Source of the DNA: Nocardioides cremeus
GTDB lineage: Bacteria > Actinomycetota > Actinomycetes > Propionibacteriales > Nocardioidaceae
DNA length: 64,000 nt
Direction: 5' to 3'
NCBI RefSeq assembly: GCF_030518195.1
Contig: NZ_JAULSC010000012.1
Coordinates: 46,544 to 110,543 of the forward strand
Positions within the stretch are counted from its first letter, which is position 1; the number at the start of each line of letters is the position of its first letter. Below, piece by piece: positions 52,901-62,225 of this stretch. The translations under genes and the position numbers were made by a program. Under the pieces are notes generated by a model. That model saw nothing but the letters and a program-made list of their open reading frames with translations, ran no database searches and was not told where the DNA came from.

Positions 52901-54626
52901 CATCGAGGACGTCGGCCGGCTGCGCGACGGCCTGGGCGTGCCGGTGCCGCCGGGCACCCCCGACGCCTTCACCGACCCCGTCGACGACCCGATCGGCGAC
53001 CTGGTCTCGCGCCACGCCCGCACCCACGGGCCGTTCACGGTCGACGACGTGGCCACCCGCCTGGGGCTCGGCACCGCCGTGGTCCGCCAGACGCTGCAGC
53101 GCCTGGCCTCCCAGGGCCGGGTGCTCGACGGCGAGTTCCGGCCCTCCGGCTCGGGCACCGAGTGGTGCGACGCCGAGGTGCTGCGCAAGCTGCGCCGCCG
53201 CTCGCTGGCCCGTCTGCGCAAGGAGGTCGAGCCGGTCGAGCCCGACGCCCTGGGTCGGTTCCTGGGCGCCTGGCAGCACGTGTGGGCGGCTGCCCCCTCC
53301 CCGGGTAGCCGGGCCGGCGGCCGGGCCGGGGGTGGTCGCGGCGGCCTGCGAGGCGTCGACGGCGTGCTGTCGGCCGTCGACCAGCTGGCCGGCTGCCCGC
53401 TGCCAGCCTCGGCGCTCGAGCCACTGGTGCTGGCCGCGCGCGTGCGCGACTACGAGACGTCGTACCTCGACGAGCTGACGGCCTCGGGCGAGGTGGTGTG
53501 GGCCGGGCACGGCACCCTGCCGGGCTCCGACGGCTGGGTCTCGCTGCACCTGGCCGACTCCGCCGAGCTGACCCTGCCCGAGCCGCAGGTGCCCGAGCAC
53601 TCCGAGGCCGGCCAGGCGGTGCTCGACGCTCTGGCCGGTGGTGGCGCCTACTTCTTCCGCCAGCTCGCCGACGCCGTGCGCGCGGCCGGTGTCGAGGCCA
53701 CCGACCAGGCCCTGTCGGCGGCGCTGTGGGAGCTGGTGTGGGCCGGGCGGGTCAGCAACGACACGCTCACCCCGCTGCGCGCCCTGACCCGCACCGGCAC
53801 CGCCAGCCACCGCACCCGGCGGCCACCGCCGCGGGCCCGGATGGGCTCCCCGCGGATGGGGTCGACCACCGGCGCCGGGGCCCGGTTGACGACGGCGCGG
53901 GGCGGGCCGCCGGAGACGGCGGGGCGCTGGGCCGTGCTGCCGGGCACCGACCCCGACCCGACCCGGCGCGCCAAGGCCGTGGCCGAGCGGCTGCTCGACC
54001 GGCACGGGGTGGTGACCCGGGGGGCGGTGGTCAGCGAGCGGGTGCCGGGCGGCTTCGCGGCCGTCTACAAGGTGCTCTCCGCCTTCGAGGACACCGGCCG
54101 CTGCCGGCGGGGGTACTTCGTCGACGGCCTGGGCGCCGCCCAGTTCGGCACCGCCGGGGCGGTCGACCGGCTGCGCACCTTCGCCGACGGGGCCGTCGGC
54201 GGCGAGCCCGGCCCCGGCGACCCGAGCGAGCGCGAGCCGCTGGCCATCGCGCTGGCCGCCACCGACCCGGCCAACCCCTACGGCGCCGCCCTGGCATGGC
54301 CGGCGCGCGACGACGCCGAGAGCGGGCACCGGCCCGGACGCAAGGCGGGGGCGATGGTCGTGCTCGTCGACGGCCGGCTGGTGCTCTACGTCGAGCGTGG
54401 CGGGCGCACCCTGCTGACCTGGAGCGACGAGCCGGCGCTGCTGCACCCCGCCACGGCGGCGCTCGCCGAGGCGGTCGGGCGCGGGGCGCTGGGCCGGCTG
54501 ACGGTGGAGAAGGCCGACGGCGAGCAGCTGCTGGGCCGCGGCGACACCCCGCTGCGCGAGGCCCTCACCGCGGCCGGCTTCGTCTCCACGCCGCGGGGCC
54601 TGCGGCTGAGGACCGGTCGTGCCTGA
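49917..54626 (+). CDS. lhr: ATP-dependent helicase Lhr
   Basis: Large superfamily 2 helicase, 1569 residues, in line with mycobacterial Lhr. Motifs: Walker A VAPTGSGKT (55-63), DEVH (180-183), GLSAT, and VGRAGHQ of motif VI. The ~800-residue C-terminal part includes a winged helix and the DUF1998-lacking Lhr-C modules. It moves 3' to 5' and unwinds RNA:DNA hybrids in mycobacteria. The GTG at 49917 or GTG 49935 may be the start; neither has a clear site. Coupled to nei, as in M. tuberculosis. Confidence 0.95.
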   Translation: MGQTCPVPDVVAPHAALERFSEPTRTWFAAAFAVPTPAQAGAWEAIGAGRHALVVAPTGSGKTLSAFLWSIDRLLTDPPPSDKQQRCRVLYVSPLKALAVDVERNLRAPLTGIRHTAARLGTELPEVRVGVRSGDTSAADRRKMVTAPPDVMITTPESLFLMLTSQAREALRGVQTVIVDEVHAVAGTKRGAHLGVSLERLDALLDRPAQRIGLSATVRPVEEVARYLGGTAPVEVVSPPSEKRWDLSVVVPVEDMTSPGGAFDDDPGADDDPGGGAERVSSIWPHVEERVVDLIEQHSSTIVFANSRRLSERLTARLNDIAAERAGVEPAPGDKVPAQAMGQSGATEGSAPVIAKSHHGSVSKEQRALIEDDLKRGRLPAVVATSSLELGIDMGAVDLVVQIESPPSVASALQRVGRAGHQVGEVSRGVLFPKHRGDLAQTAVAVERMRSGAIESLRVPTNPLDVLAQQVVAATALEPWGVDELFELFKRSASFAGLPRSAYDGVLDLLAGRYPSDEFAELRPRIVWDRVTGELTGRPGAQRLAVTSGGTIPDRGLFGVFLVGGEGPGRRVGELDEEMVYESRVGDVFALGATSWRIEDITHDRVLVTPAPGIPGRLPFWKGDGLGRPAELGEAVGAFTRELGAMPRAKAEARARENGLDEYAAGNLVTYLHEQLEATNVLPTDTTLLVERFRDELGDWRLVLHSPYGTPVHAPWALAINARLRERYGVDGQAVASDDGIVIRMPDTDAEPPGAEVVVFEPDEIDDLVTQEVGGSALFASRFRECAARALLLPRRDPGRRSPLWQQRQRSAALLEVASRYPSFPIVLEAVREVLQDVYDLPSLIGLMRRVDRREVQVADVTTHAPSPYARSLLFGYVAQFVYEGDSPIAERRAAALSLDQGLLAELLGRAELRELLDPAVLEEVEAELQRLADDRRARGAEGLADLLRLLGPLSREEVVARSVPDADVDAWAGELVAARRVVEVRMGGTERWCAIEDVGRLRDGLGVPVPPGTPDAFTDPVDDPIGDLVSRHARTHGPFTVDDVATRLGLGTAVVRQTLQRLASQGRVLDGEFRPSGSGTEWCDAEVLRKLRRRSLARLRKEVEPVEPDALGRFLGAWQHVWAAAPSPGSRAGGRAGGGRGGLRGVDGVLSAVDQLAGCPLPASALEPLVLAARVRDYETSYLDELTASGEVVWAGHGTLPGSDGWVSLHLADSAELTLPEPQVPEHSEAGQAVLDALAGGGAYFFRQLADAVRAAGVEATDQALSAALWELVWAGRVSNDTLTPLRALTRTGTASHRTRRPPPRARMGSPRMGSTTGAGARLTTARGGPPETAGRWAVLPGTDPDPTRRAKAVAERLLDRHGVVTRGAVVSERVPGGFAAVYKVLSAFEDTGRCRRGYFVDGLGAAQFGTAGAVDRLRTFADGAVGGEPGPGDPSEREPLAIALAATDPANPYGAALAWPARDDAESGHRPGRKAGAMVVLVDGRLVLYVERGGRTLLTWSDEPALLHPATAALAEAVGRGALGRLTVEKADGEQLLGRGDTPLREALTAAGFVSTPRGLRLRTGRA

Positions 54627-55458
54627 GGGCGACACCGTCTACCGCGCCGCCCGCCTGCTCGACCGTGCCCTGGCCGGCCACGTGCTCACCGTCGCCGACC
54701 TGCGGGTGCCGCAGCACGCGACGGTCGACCTCGTCGGCTCGCGGGTCGAGGGCACCGTCTCGCGCGGCAAGCACCTGCTCACCCGGCTGCACCCTCCGGC
54801 CGGGCCGCCGCTGACCCTGCACACCCACCTCAAGATGGAGGGCGCGTGGCGGGTGCTGGCGCCCGGGAGGCGCTGGTCGCGCCCGGCCCACCAGGCCCGG
54901 GTGGTCCTCGGCGACGCCACCGTCACCGCGGTGGGGTTCTCCCTCGGCGTCGTCGAGCTGCTGCCCACCGCCGACGAGAACCAGGTGGTCGGCCACCTCG
55001 GCCCCGACCTCCTCGGCCCCGACTGGGACGAGGACGAGGCGCTGCGCCGGCTGCGCGAGGAGCCCGACCGCGAGGTCGGCGACGCGCTGCGCGACCAGAC
55101 CCGCCTCGCCGGGCTCGGCAACATGTACGTCGCCGAGCTGTGCTTCGTCTCCGGCCTGCACCCGAGGCTGCCGGTCGAGGACGTCCCCGACCTCGCCCGG
55201 GTGGTGCGCCGCGGACGCCAGATGCTGCTGCTCAACAAGGAGCGGGCCGTGCAGTCGACCACCGGCGACCTGCGCGAGCGGGAGCGGACCTGGGTCTACC
55301 GCCGCGAGCGCTCGCCCTGCCGGCGCTGCGCCACGCCCGTCCGGGTGGACCAGCAGGGTCCACCCGGACGCGAGCGGGCGATCTACTGGTGCCCGCGCTG
55401 CCAGCCGGAGCCGCTCACACCCCCGCGTCCCGCGCCGGACGGGCCGGGGCCGCGCTGA
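54619..55458 (+). CDS. nei: Endonuclease VIII-like DNA glycosylase (Nei)
   Basis: 279 residues. The N-terminal PEGDTVYRAARLL (Pro/Glu after the initiator) is the catalytic end, and the C-terminal zinc finger CRRCATPVRV...YWCPRCQ is intact. It removes oxidised pyrimidines and cuts the AP site. GTG start overlaps the end of lhr by eight bases. Its last 44 bases overlap the 3' end of the convergent reprolysin gene. Confidence 0.95.
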   Translation: MPEGDTVYRAARLLDRALAGHVLTVADLRVPQHATVDLVGSRVEGTVSRGKHLLTRLHPPAGPPLTLHTHLKMEGAWRVLAPGRRWSRPAHQARVVLGDATVTAVGFSLGVVELLPTADENQVVGHLGPDLLGPDWDEDEALRRLREEPDREVGDALRDQTRLAGLGNMYVAELCFVSGLHPRLPVEDVPDLARVVRRGRQMLLLNKERAVQSTTGDLRERERTWVYRRERSPCRRCATPVRVDQQGPPGRERAIYWCPRCQPEPLTPPRPAPDGPGPR

Positions 55459-58400
55459 TCACGCCGACACCCTCGATCTTCACGGTGCGGTTGCGCAGGG
55501 TCCGCACCTGCAGCCGGCCGGTGAGCGGGCTGGAGGAGCGGGTCACGGTGATGACCGCGCCGTTCTTCGTGCGCGAGCGCGACAGGTCGGCCTTCTTCAG
55601 CACCTCGCCGTCGAGCAGGACCCGCACCCGGCCGTGGCCGGGCGCCTTGGTGGCGACGAGCACGATCTTGGTCGCCCGGGTCACGTCGAAGCCGAGCACC
55701 TCGCCGCGGCGATCGGTGCGCAGGAACTTCTTCTCGTAGTACCTGCCTCCGCGGCGCAGCTTCCAGTCGTCGCTCTCCTGGGTCAGCCGGTCGGCCGAGA
55801 AGGGCGTGCCGAAGGTCCGTGTCGCGGGGGTGGGGTCCGTGGCCCCGCCGGCGGAGCGGGCCGTGGCACTGAACCGGTGCGTGCCCTGGGTCAGGCCACC
55901 GAGCCGTGCCTCGCCGTCGGCGCAGTCGACCTCGACCCCGTCGAGGGTGCAGTCGTAGGTCGCCCCGCTGTCGTCGGAGGCCAGCTCGAAGACCACCGTG
56001 CCGCTGCGGGGGAAGGACTCCTCCCCCGGGCCCGACCTGATGGTGGTGCTCGGCGCACCCGCGTCGCCCGAGACCAGCGTGACGACCGTGTCGTCGGCCC
56101 GGTCGTCGCGCGCGAAGCGCCCGACCAGCGTGGTGCCCACGGTGTAGGTCGTGCTCGCGCCGTCGACGTCGAGCAGCGCCGCGCACTCCGCGCGGCCCTG
56201 GGCGTCGGGCGCGACGCGGCACAGCTCCTGGCCGTTGTCGCGGTCGACGAAGGCGACACGGGCCGTGGCCAGGTCACCGGGCTCGCCGTCGTCGGCCTGG
56301 GCGACCGTCGCCCGCAGCGCCACGGGCTGCGGGTCCTGGGTGGCCTGCACCGTGGTCGGGCCGGTGTAGTCGACGGTGCCGTCCTCGGGCAGCACCGTGA
56401 CGTCGAGGCGGTCCGAGGCCTGCAGCCCCCCGGGGGCGGAGCCGGCCAGGGTGACGACCTTCTCGCCGACGTCGGCGGTCACCGGGCCGTCGACCTCGAA
56501 GCGCGCCACGCCGGGGCGGACCCCGTCGGCCGTGGCCGAGACGCGCTGCGCGCCCAGTCCGGCGAGACCGCTGACGGCCAGCGCCAGCTGGTCACCGTCG
56601 ACCTGCGCGGCGCTGAGCGTCACCTCCACCGGCTCGTCGAAGGAGTCGCTGTGCTGGACCCGCTCGGAGTCGGAGCCGGCGCTGACCGCCAGCGACGGCT
56701 CGATGGCGAAGTCGGCCCGGTTGACGTCGAAGAAGTAGTTGTCGACCGCCTCGACCCGCACCCGGGCCCGGTCGGTGCGCTGCTCCGGCCAGGTCACCTG
56801 GTGGCTGCCGTCGTTGGCGGTGCTCTGGGCCAGCACGACCGGGAAGGTCGCGCCACCGTCGGTCGACAGGGTGATCCGCACCTGCGGCGCGTACGCCGCC
56901 GCGGCGGTGCCGGCGACGTCCCAGGTGATCGTGCCGGCGCTGCCGCCGATGACGGTGGTCTGCGGCTGGCCCTCGGCCACGGCGGGCTGCGAGGTGACCC
57001 GGAACGGTCCCGCCGAGCCCACGGTCAGGGCGACGTCGTCGTACTGGGTGCCGCCGCCGGTCGGGAACTGGTCACGCGCGGTCAGCCGGAAGCGCAAGGT
57101 GCGCGCGGCCGTGGGCAGCAGCTCGGAGAAGCAGTCCAGCGCGGCGGGCGGGACCTCCTCGCCGCTCACGGTCGGGCAGGAGCCGGTGGCGGCGTTGGTG
57201 GTGCCGGCCAGCACCTGCGCCAGGTCGGGGAACGTGCGCGACGGGTCGCCCGTGGCCTCGTTCTGGCCCGGCGAGTCGTAGAGCAGCGAGTCCTCGAGGG
57301 ACACGTCGGCGCTGGTGCCGAAGACCCGGAACAACGGGCCGCTGGTGCGGCTGCTGGTCAGGGACTGGCCCGTGGTGCCGCCGGTGTCGTTCTGCTCCCA
57401 CAGGTAGAGCAGCGGGTCGCCGTCGACGTCGCTGCCCGAGCCGGTCAGCGTGAAGGGCGTGCGCACCGGGATCGTCTTGTCGGCCGGCGCGGTCACCGTC
57501 GGGGCGTGGTTGTCGGTGGGGGTCGTGGTGGAGCCCTGGTTGGTCCCGGGGCCGCCCTCCACGGGCACGCCGACGAAGGCCGTCAGCGGGTCGCCGCCGG
57601 CATCGGTGGTGTCGGTGACGCTGATGCGCGGGTGGTCGGTCGTGTCGGGCCAGCGCACGGTGAAGCCGCCGTCGTTGAGGCTCAGCGCCGAGCCGTCGTA
57701 CCCCTCGACGGTCACGGCAGCACCGGTGAGGGTGCGCATCTGCTGCGTCACGCTGACGACGTTGTAGGTCGAGGTGCCGCGCACGATCGAGGTCACGCGG
57801 CCCTGGTAGCGCAGGTTGACGGTGTCGCCGTCGGTGTCGAAGCCGCCGAGGGTGATCGTCTGCTCCTCGCGGTAGCTCGTCGGCGCCTGGGTGACGTGGG
57901 CGGTGAACTCGTCGATGGTGCGCTGGGAGAAGTAGGGGTCGGTGTGCGGCTGCAGGTCGTCGGTGCCGCAGATGCCGGCGTAGGCCATCACCGAGGAGCC
58001 GGAGCCCGGCTCGACGGAGGTGCCCTGGCTGCGGTTCAGGCCCGAGCAGGCGCCCTGGTCGCCGTCGAAGGTGTGGTTGCCGGCGAACTGGTGGCCCATC
58101 TCGTGCGCCACGTAGTCGACGGCCATGAAGTCGCCCTCGGGGAACGGCAGCCCGGTGCAGCCGCCGGCCTTGGCGTCCTCGCCCACGACGCCGAGGTAGG
58201 CCACGCCGCCGCCGTTGATGCCGAGCATGATGTGGCCGATGTCGAAGCGATCGGCACCGACCAGCTGGCCGGTGACGAAGATGTTGCGGGTCAGCAGACC
58301 ACCGGTGCAGCCACCCGTCTCGGGGTCCAGGTCGGCGGCCTCGAAGCAGGGGCTCTCGCCGCACGGACCGCCGGGCTCGGTGGCCTTGGCCGCGGTGTCG

Positions 58401-59314
58401 AGGTTGAGCGCCTCGCTGCCGTCGACCATCTGCAGGTGGATGGCCATGTCGTCGTTGTAGACCTGGTTGACGCGGTTCATCAGCGTCACCTTCTCGGCCA
58501 TCACCACCGCGGGGTCGCCGGGCTGGCCGCCGCTGCCGAAGTAGGCGGCGTACGCCGGGTCGGTGACCAGCGCGAGCCCATAGGTGCGGCGGGTCACCGC
58601 GGCCCCGGGCTCGGTGCGCGCCCGGGCGGCCTGCGCTGCCTGCGCGGGCGTGGGGGGTGTTGCGCCGGCCTCGTCGAGCAGCGAGGTGACCAGCTCGGTC
58701 TCCTCGAGGTGCGGGCCCTCGGGGAGCGCGGTGCGGTGGTAGCTGACGTGCTCGGTGGTGCCGGGCTCGGTCACGACCGGGTCGAGGTACCAGGTGTCGC
58801 GCCCGGCGAGGCCGCGCACCGAGGCGTGCACGCCCATCGGGGTCACGCCGAGGCGCACGGTGCGGGCCGGGTCGTCGGCCTGGCGGCCGGCGAAGGTGCG
58901 GATGCCGGGGTGTGCGGCCTGCAGGCCGGCCTGCATGACCGGGTCCTCGACGACCTCGAAGGCCCGCAGGGTGCCGTCGGGGTCGGGCAGGCGCACGGTG
59001 AGGGGCTCGGCGCCGCGGCGGGCGGCGCGGGTCGAGGGCGCCTGGGCGAGCCGGCCGGCCAGCGCGCTGACGTCGACGTCGAACGCCGTGAACTCGTCGG
59101 GTCGCACCCGCACCCGCGCGGCGGCGTCCTCGGGCAGCTCGAAGCCGGGCAGGGCGTCGAAGACGCCGTCGAGCACGGCCCTGGCCGGGGCGGAGGAGGC
59201 CTTGCCGGCGGGGGCGGCGGGAGCTGCGGAGGCGGGTGGCAGGGCGGCGGCCAGCCCGAGGGCCAGCGCCCCCGCGGTCACCAGGTGGGGCAGGGTCGGG
59301 AACCGACGACGCAT
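55415..59314 (-). CDS. Large secreted reprolysin-like zinc metallopeptidase
   Basis: 1299 residues, a probable multidomain extracellular protease. A signal peptide is at residues 1-30 (ALALGLAAALPPASA), then a propeptide-like region, then the metallopeptidase with the zinc motif HEMGHQFAGNH (about residue 404). After it come several beta-sandwich repeats with DxDGD-type loops (DVDGDPLLYLWEQN) and FN3/cadherin-like stretches, and a C-terminal domain near residues 1190-1290 with VLVATKAPGHGRVRVLLDGE. There is no sortase signal. The substrate is unknown. Confidence 0.9.
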   Translation of the reverse strand: MRRRFPTLPHLVTAGALALGLAAALPPASAAPAAPAGKASSAPARAVLDGVFDALPGFELPEDAAARVRVRPDEFTAFDVDVSALAGRLAQAPSTRAARRGAEPLTVRLPDPDGTLRAFEVVEDPVMQAGLQAAHPGIRTFAGRQADDPARTVRLGVTPMGVHASVRGLAGRDTWYLDPVVTEPGTTEHVSYHRTALPEGPHLEETELVTSLLDEAGATPPTPAQAAQAARARTEPGAAVTRRTYGLALVTDPAYAAYFGSGGQPGDPAVVMAEKVTLMNRVNQVYNDDMAIHLQMVDGSEALNLDTAAKATEPGGPCGESPCFEAADLDPETGGCTGGLLTRNIFVTGQLVGADRFDIGHIMLGINGGGVAYLGVVGEDAKAGGCTGLPFPEGDFMAVDYVAHEMGHQFAGNHTFDGDQGACSGLNRSQGTSVEPGSGSSVMAYAGICGTDDLQPHTDPYFSQRTIDEFTAHVTQAPTSYREEQTITLGGFDTDGDTVNLRYQGRVTSIVRGTSTYNVVSVTQQMRTLTGAAVTVEGYDGSALSLNDGGFTVRWPDTTDHPRISVTDTTDAGGDPLTAFVGVPVEGGPGTNQGSTTTPTDNHAPTVTAPADKTIPVRTPFTLTGSGSDVDGDPLLYLWEQNDTGGTTGQSLTSSRTSGPLFRVFGTSADVSLEDSLLYDSPGQNEATGDPSRTFPDLAQVLAGTTNAATGSCPTVSGEEVPPAALDCFSELLPTAARTLRFRLTARDQFPTGGGTQYDDVALTVGSAGPFRVTSQPAVAEGQPQTTVIGGSAGTITWDVAGTAAAAYAPQVRITLSTDGGATFPVVLAQSTANDGSHQVTWPEQRTDRARVRVEAVDNYFFDVNRADFAIEPSLAVSAGSDSERVQHSDSFDEPVEVTLSAAQVDGDQLALAVSGLAGLGAQRVSATADGVRPGVARFEVDGPVTADVGEKVVTLAGSAPGGLQASDRLDVTVLPEDGTVDYTGPTTVQATQDPQPVALRATVAQADDGEPGDLATARVAFVDRDNGQELCRVAPDAQGRAECAALLDVDGASTTYTVGTTLVGRFARDDRADDTVVTLVSGDAGAPSTTIRSGPGEESFPRSGTVVFELASDDSGATYDCTLDGVEVDCADGEARLGGLTQGTHRFSATARSAGGATDPTPATRTFGTPFSADRLTQESDDWKLRRGGRYYEKKFLRTDRRGEVLGFDVTRATKIVLVATKAPGHGRVRVLLDGEVLKKADLSRSRTKNGAVITVTRSSSPLTGRLQVRTLRNRTVKIEGVGVISAAPARPARDAGV

Positions 59315-59499
59315 GGGGTCCTCTCGTCGGCGGCGCGCCCGGGTGCGCGTCCGCTCGTGGCGGCCCGAGGGGGCTACCGGTGCGACAACGAGGGACAGTC
59401 CACCCGGTCACGGGGGCGCGCGCGGTGGAATCGCCTGTTCGGCGGGCCGTACGAGGAACTTTTACCCGGCGGTGGTCCAGCCCGGCAGGGCCGACGTGC

Positions 59500-59817
59500 T
59501 CAGGCCGCGGAGGCGACGACGTCGTCGCGGCTGCGACCGGTGGCCGCGGGGCGCGGCACGATCGGCGTGGCGGCGCTCAGCGCCTCCTCGAGGGCGACGG
59601 CGTCGGAGACCGATCGCAGCACCGACGAGAGCGGCACGTCGAGGGCACCGCACAGCGAGGAGAGCAGCTCGGAGGAGGCTTCCTTCTGGCCGCGCTCGAT
59701 CTCGGAGATGTAGCCGAGACTGACGCGGGCCTGGGCGGAGACCTCGCGCAGGGTCATCCCGCGCTCGACGCGGTGCGCGCGGAGCACGTCGCCGAGCAAC
59801 CGACGAAACAGCACCAT
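59500..59817 (-). CDS. clgR: XRE family regulator, ClgR-type
   Basis: 105 residues from ATG 59817 ([16 protein letters not shown]), chosen because CAGGAGATCCGC directly precedes it. The helix-turn-helix is about residues 22-52 ([20 protein letters not shown]), followed by [14 protein letters not shown], which is a hallmark of ClgR. ClgR activates Clp protease genes in actinobacteria. Adjacent to cinA, as in M. tuberculosis. Confidence 0.9.
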   Translation of the reverse strand: MVLFRRLLGDVLRAHRVERGMTLREVSAQARVSLGYISEIERGQKEASSELLSSLCGALDVPLSSVLRSVSDAVALEEALSAATPIVPRPAATGRSRDDVVASAA

Positions 59818-59878
59818 GCGGATCTCCTGACTGCGCGTGCCCGGCCTCGGGGAGGTCGGGGGTTCGTGGGGGCCAACA

Positions 59879-60397
59879 CTAGCCGAGGTCCTCTTCTTCC
59901 CCGGCACACCCTTCCAGGATGCCGGTGAGCACCGACACCGCCCGAGTGCACGTCTCGTGGCGCACCTGCGCGCGCTCGCCGTGCAGCGCCAGGCGCACCG
60001 AGGTCACCAGGTCGGGGCCGGCGACGCCGACGAAGACGGTGCCGGCCGGGTGGCCCTCCTGGCGGTCGGGTCCGGCGACCCCGGTGGTGCTCAACGCCCA
60101 GGTGGCGCCGGTGGCCGCGAGCGCCCCGGCCGCCATCGCCTCGGCGCACTGGGCCGAGACCACGCCGTGCTCGGCGACCAGCCCGGCGGGCACGCCCAGC
60201 AGCCCCTGCTTGAGCTCGGTGGCGTAGCTGACCACGCCGCCGACGTACGTCGCGGAGGCGCCGGGCACGTCGGTGAGCAGCCCCGCCAGCAGTCCCCCGG
60301 TCAGTGACTCGGCGGTGCCCAGAGTGGCCGCTCGCGCCCGCAGCAGGGCGTGCAGCGCGGCCGCCGGTGCCGCGGCCGCATCCGTCTCGTCGACCAT
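59879..60397 (-). CDS. CinA-family nicotinamide-nucleotide amidohydrolase
   Basis: 172 residues from ATG 60397. The C-terminal CinA/PncC fold: [38 protein letters not shown] and [19 protein letters not shown]. It deamidates nicotinamide mononucleotide. It lacks the N-terminal MoaB-like domain, so it is the short form. 61 bp upstream of clgR and divergent from the GH15 gene. Confidence 0.92.
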   Translation of the reverse strand: MVDETDAAAAPAAALHALLRARAATLGTAESLTGGLLAGLLTDVPGASATYVGGVVSYATELKQGLLGVPAGLVAEHGVVSAQCAEAMAAGALAATGATWALSTTGVAGPDRQEGHPAGTVFVGVAGPDLVTSVRLALHGERAQVRHETCTRAVSVLTGILEGCAGEEEDLG

Positions 60398-60428
60398 GAG
60401 GTGAGCGTCGCACACGTAGGGTCGGTGC

Positions 60429-62210
60429 ATGGCTCTGCGCATCGAGGACTACGCCCTGATCGGCGACCGGCGCACCGCCGCCCTGGTCGGCAGCAACGGC
60501 TCGATCGACTGGCTGTGCCTGCCGCGCTTCGACTCCCCCGCCTGCATGGCGGCCCTGCTCGGCACCGAGGAGCACGGGCACTGGCAGATCGAGCCCGAGG
60601 GCGACTACGAGTCGAGCCGGCGCTACCTGTCCTCCTCCTCGGTGCTGGAGACGACCTTCCGCACCGAGACCGGCATGGTGACGCTCACCGACCTGATGCC
60701 CACCGGTGACGGCCGTGCCGACCTCGTGCGGCGCATCCGCGGGGTCGAGGGCACGGTCCGGCTGTGCCTGCAGTGGCGGGTGCGGATGGAGTACGGCGAG
60801 GTGACGCCCTGGGTGCGGCGCGAGGAGATCGGCGGCGAGCAGGTGATCACCGCCGTCGCCGGCCCCGACCTGCTGGTGCTGCGCGGCCCCCGCATGCCTG
60901 AGGCCCGCGACCACACGCACAACGACGAGTTCGACGTCGAGGCCGGCGAGGAGCTGACGTACTCGATGACCTGGGTACCCTCGCACCGCAGGCCCGACGA
61001 CCTGGGCGACCTCGACGACCGCATCCGTCAGACGATCGACAAGGACGAGGACTGGGCGCAGCTGTGCCGCACCGACCTGCGTCACCCCGAGGCGGTCAAG
61101 CGCTCGCTGCTGACGCTGCGGCTGATGACGCACGCGGCGACGGGCGGCATCGTCGCGGCTCCCACCACCTCGCTGCCCGAGACCTTCGGCGGGTCGCGCA
61201 ACTGGGACTACCGCTACTGCTGGCTGCGCGACGCCGCGCTCACGCTGGGCTCGCTGCTCGAGGCCGGCTACACCGACGAGGCGATGCTGTGGCGCGACTG
61301 GCTGCTGCGCGCCGTCGCCGGCGACCCGCACGACCTGCAGGTGATGTACGCCGTGGACGGCTCGCGCCGCCTGGTCGAGCGCGAGCTCGAGCACCTGCCC
61401 GGCTACGAGGACTCGCGCCCGGTCCGGGTCGGCAACGGCGCGGTCGACCAGCTCCAGCACGACGTCATCGGCGAGGTGATGGACGCCCTCGAGAAGGTGC
61501 GCGAGGTGATGGACGAGGCTGACGGGAACGCCTGGGAGCTGCAGAAGGCGCTGCTCTCGAGCCTGGCGGAGAACTGGGACGAGCCCGACTGCGGGATCTG
61601 GGAGATGCGCGGCGACCTGCAGCACTTCACCCACTCCAAGGCGCTGGTGTGGGTCGCCTTCGACCGGGCGGTGCGGGCGGTGGAGAAGCACGGGCTCGAC
61701 GGTCCCGTCGAGGAGTGGCGGCGCCTGCGCGACGAGGTCCGCGAGCAGGTCCTGACCCGGGGCTACGACGAGGAGCGCGGCACCTTCACCCAGCACTACG
61801 ACACCAAGGAGGTCGACGCCTCGCTGCTGGTGCTGGCCTCCTTCGGCCTGGTCGCCGGCGACGACCCGCGCATGCTGGGCACCATCCGCGCCATCGAGGA
61901 GGACCTGCTGCGCGACGGGCTGGTGCTGCGCTACCGCACCCACACGGGCGTCGACGGCCTCGAGGGCGACGAGCACCCGTTCCTGGCCTGCTCGTTCTGG
62001 CTGGTCGAGGCCTACGCCGAGGCCGGCCGGGTCGAGGACGCCACCGCCCTCTACGACCGGCTCGTCGGTCTGGCCAACGACGTCGGGCTCTACGCCGAGG
62101 AGTACGACCCGGGCACCGGCCGGATGGTCGGCAACTTCCCCCAGGCCTTCAGCCACCTGACCCTCACCCAGGCCGCCTTCGCCCTGGCCCGGCACGCCGC
62201 CGACACCTGA
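60429..62210 (+). CDS. GH15 glycoside hydrolase (glucoamylase/trehalase-like)
   Basis: 593 residues. The N-terminal beta-sandwich begins MALRIEDYALIGDRRTAALV with GSNGSIDWLCLPRFDSPACM, and the (alpha/alpha)6 barrel holds GSRNWDYRYCWLRDAAL and the acidic EEWRRLR region. Actinobacterial members include trehalases; alpha-glucoside hydrolysis is the safe description. It is not secreted, as no signal peptide is present. Confidence 0.9.
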   Translation: MALRIEDYALIGDRRTAALVGSNGSIDWLCLPRFDSPACMAALLGTEEHGHWQIEPEGDYESSRRYLSSSSVLETTFRTETGMVTLTDLMPTGDGRADLVRRIRGVEGTVRLCLQWRVRMEYGEVTPWVRREEIGGEQVITAVAGPDLLVLRGPRMPEARDHTHNDEFDVEAGEELTYSMTWVPSHRRPDDLGDLDDRIRQTIDKDEDWAQLCRTDLRHPEAVKRSLLTLRLMTHAATGGIVAAPTTSLPETFGGSRNWDYRYCWLRDAALTLGSLLEAGYTDEAMLWRDWLLRAVAGDPHDLQVMYAVDGSRRLVERELEHLPGYEDSRPVRVGNGAVDQLQHDVIGEVMDALEKVREVMDEADGNAWELQKALLSSLAENWDEPDCGIWEMRGDLQHFTHSKALVWVAFDRAVRAVEKHGLDGPVEEWRRLRDEVREQVLTRGYDEERGTFTQHYDTKEVDASLLVLASFGLVAGDDPRMLGTIRAIEEDLLRDGLVLRYRTHTGVDGLEGDEHPFLACSFWLVEAYAEAGRVEDATALYDRLVGLANDVGLYAEEYDPGTGRMVGNFPQAFSHLTLTQAAFALARHAADT

Positions 62211-62225
62211 CCCCGACCCGCCGTA

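Noticed and set aside
49758..54635. A 1625-codon minus-strand open frame antisense to lhr
   Set aside because: It mirrors the lhr coding frame, lacks any family motif and has biased composition from GC-rich third positions.
55634..59713. A 1359-codon plus-strand frame antisense to the reprolysin gene
   Set aside because: Same reason: Gly/Arg/Val-rich shadow without motifs, while the minus strand has a signal peptide and HExxHxxGxxH.
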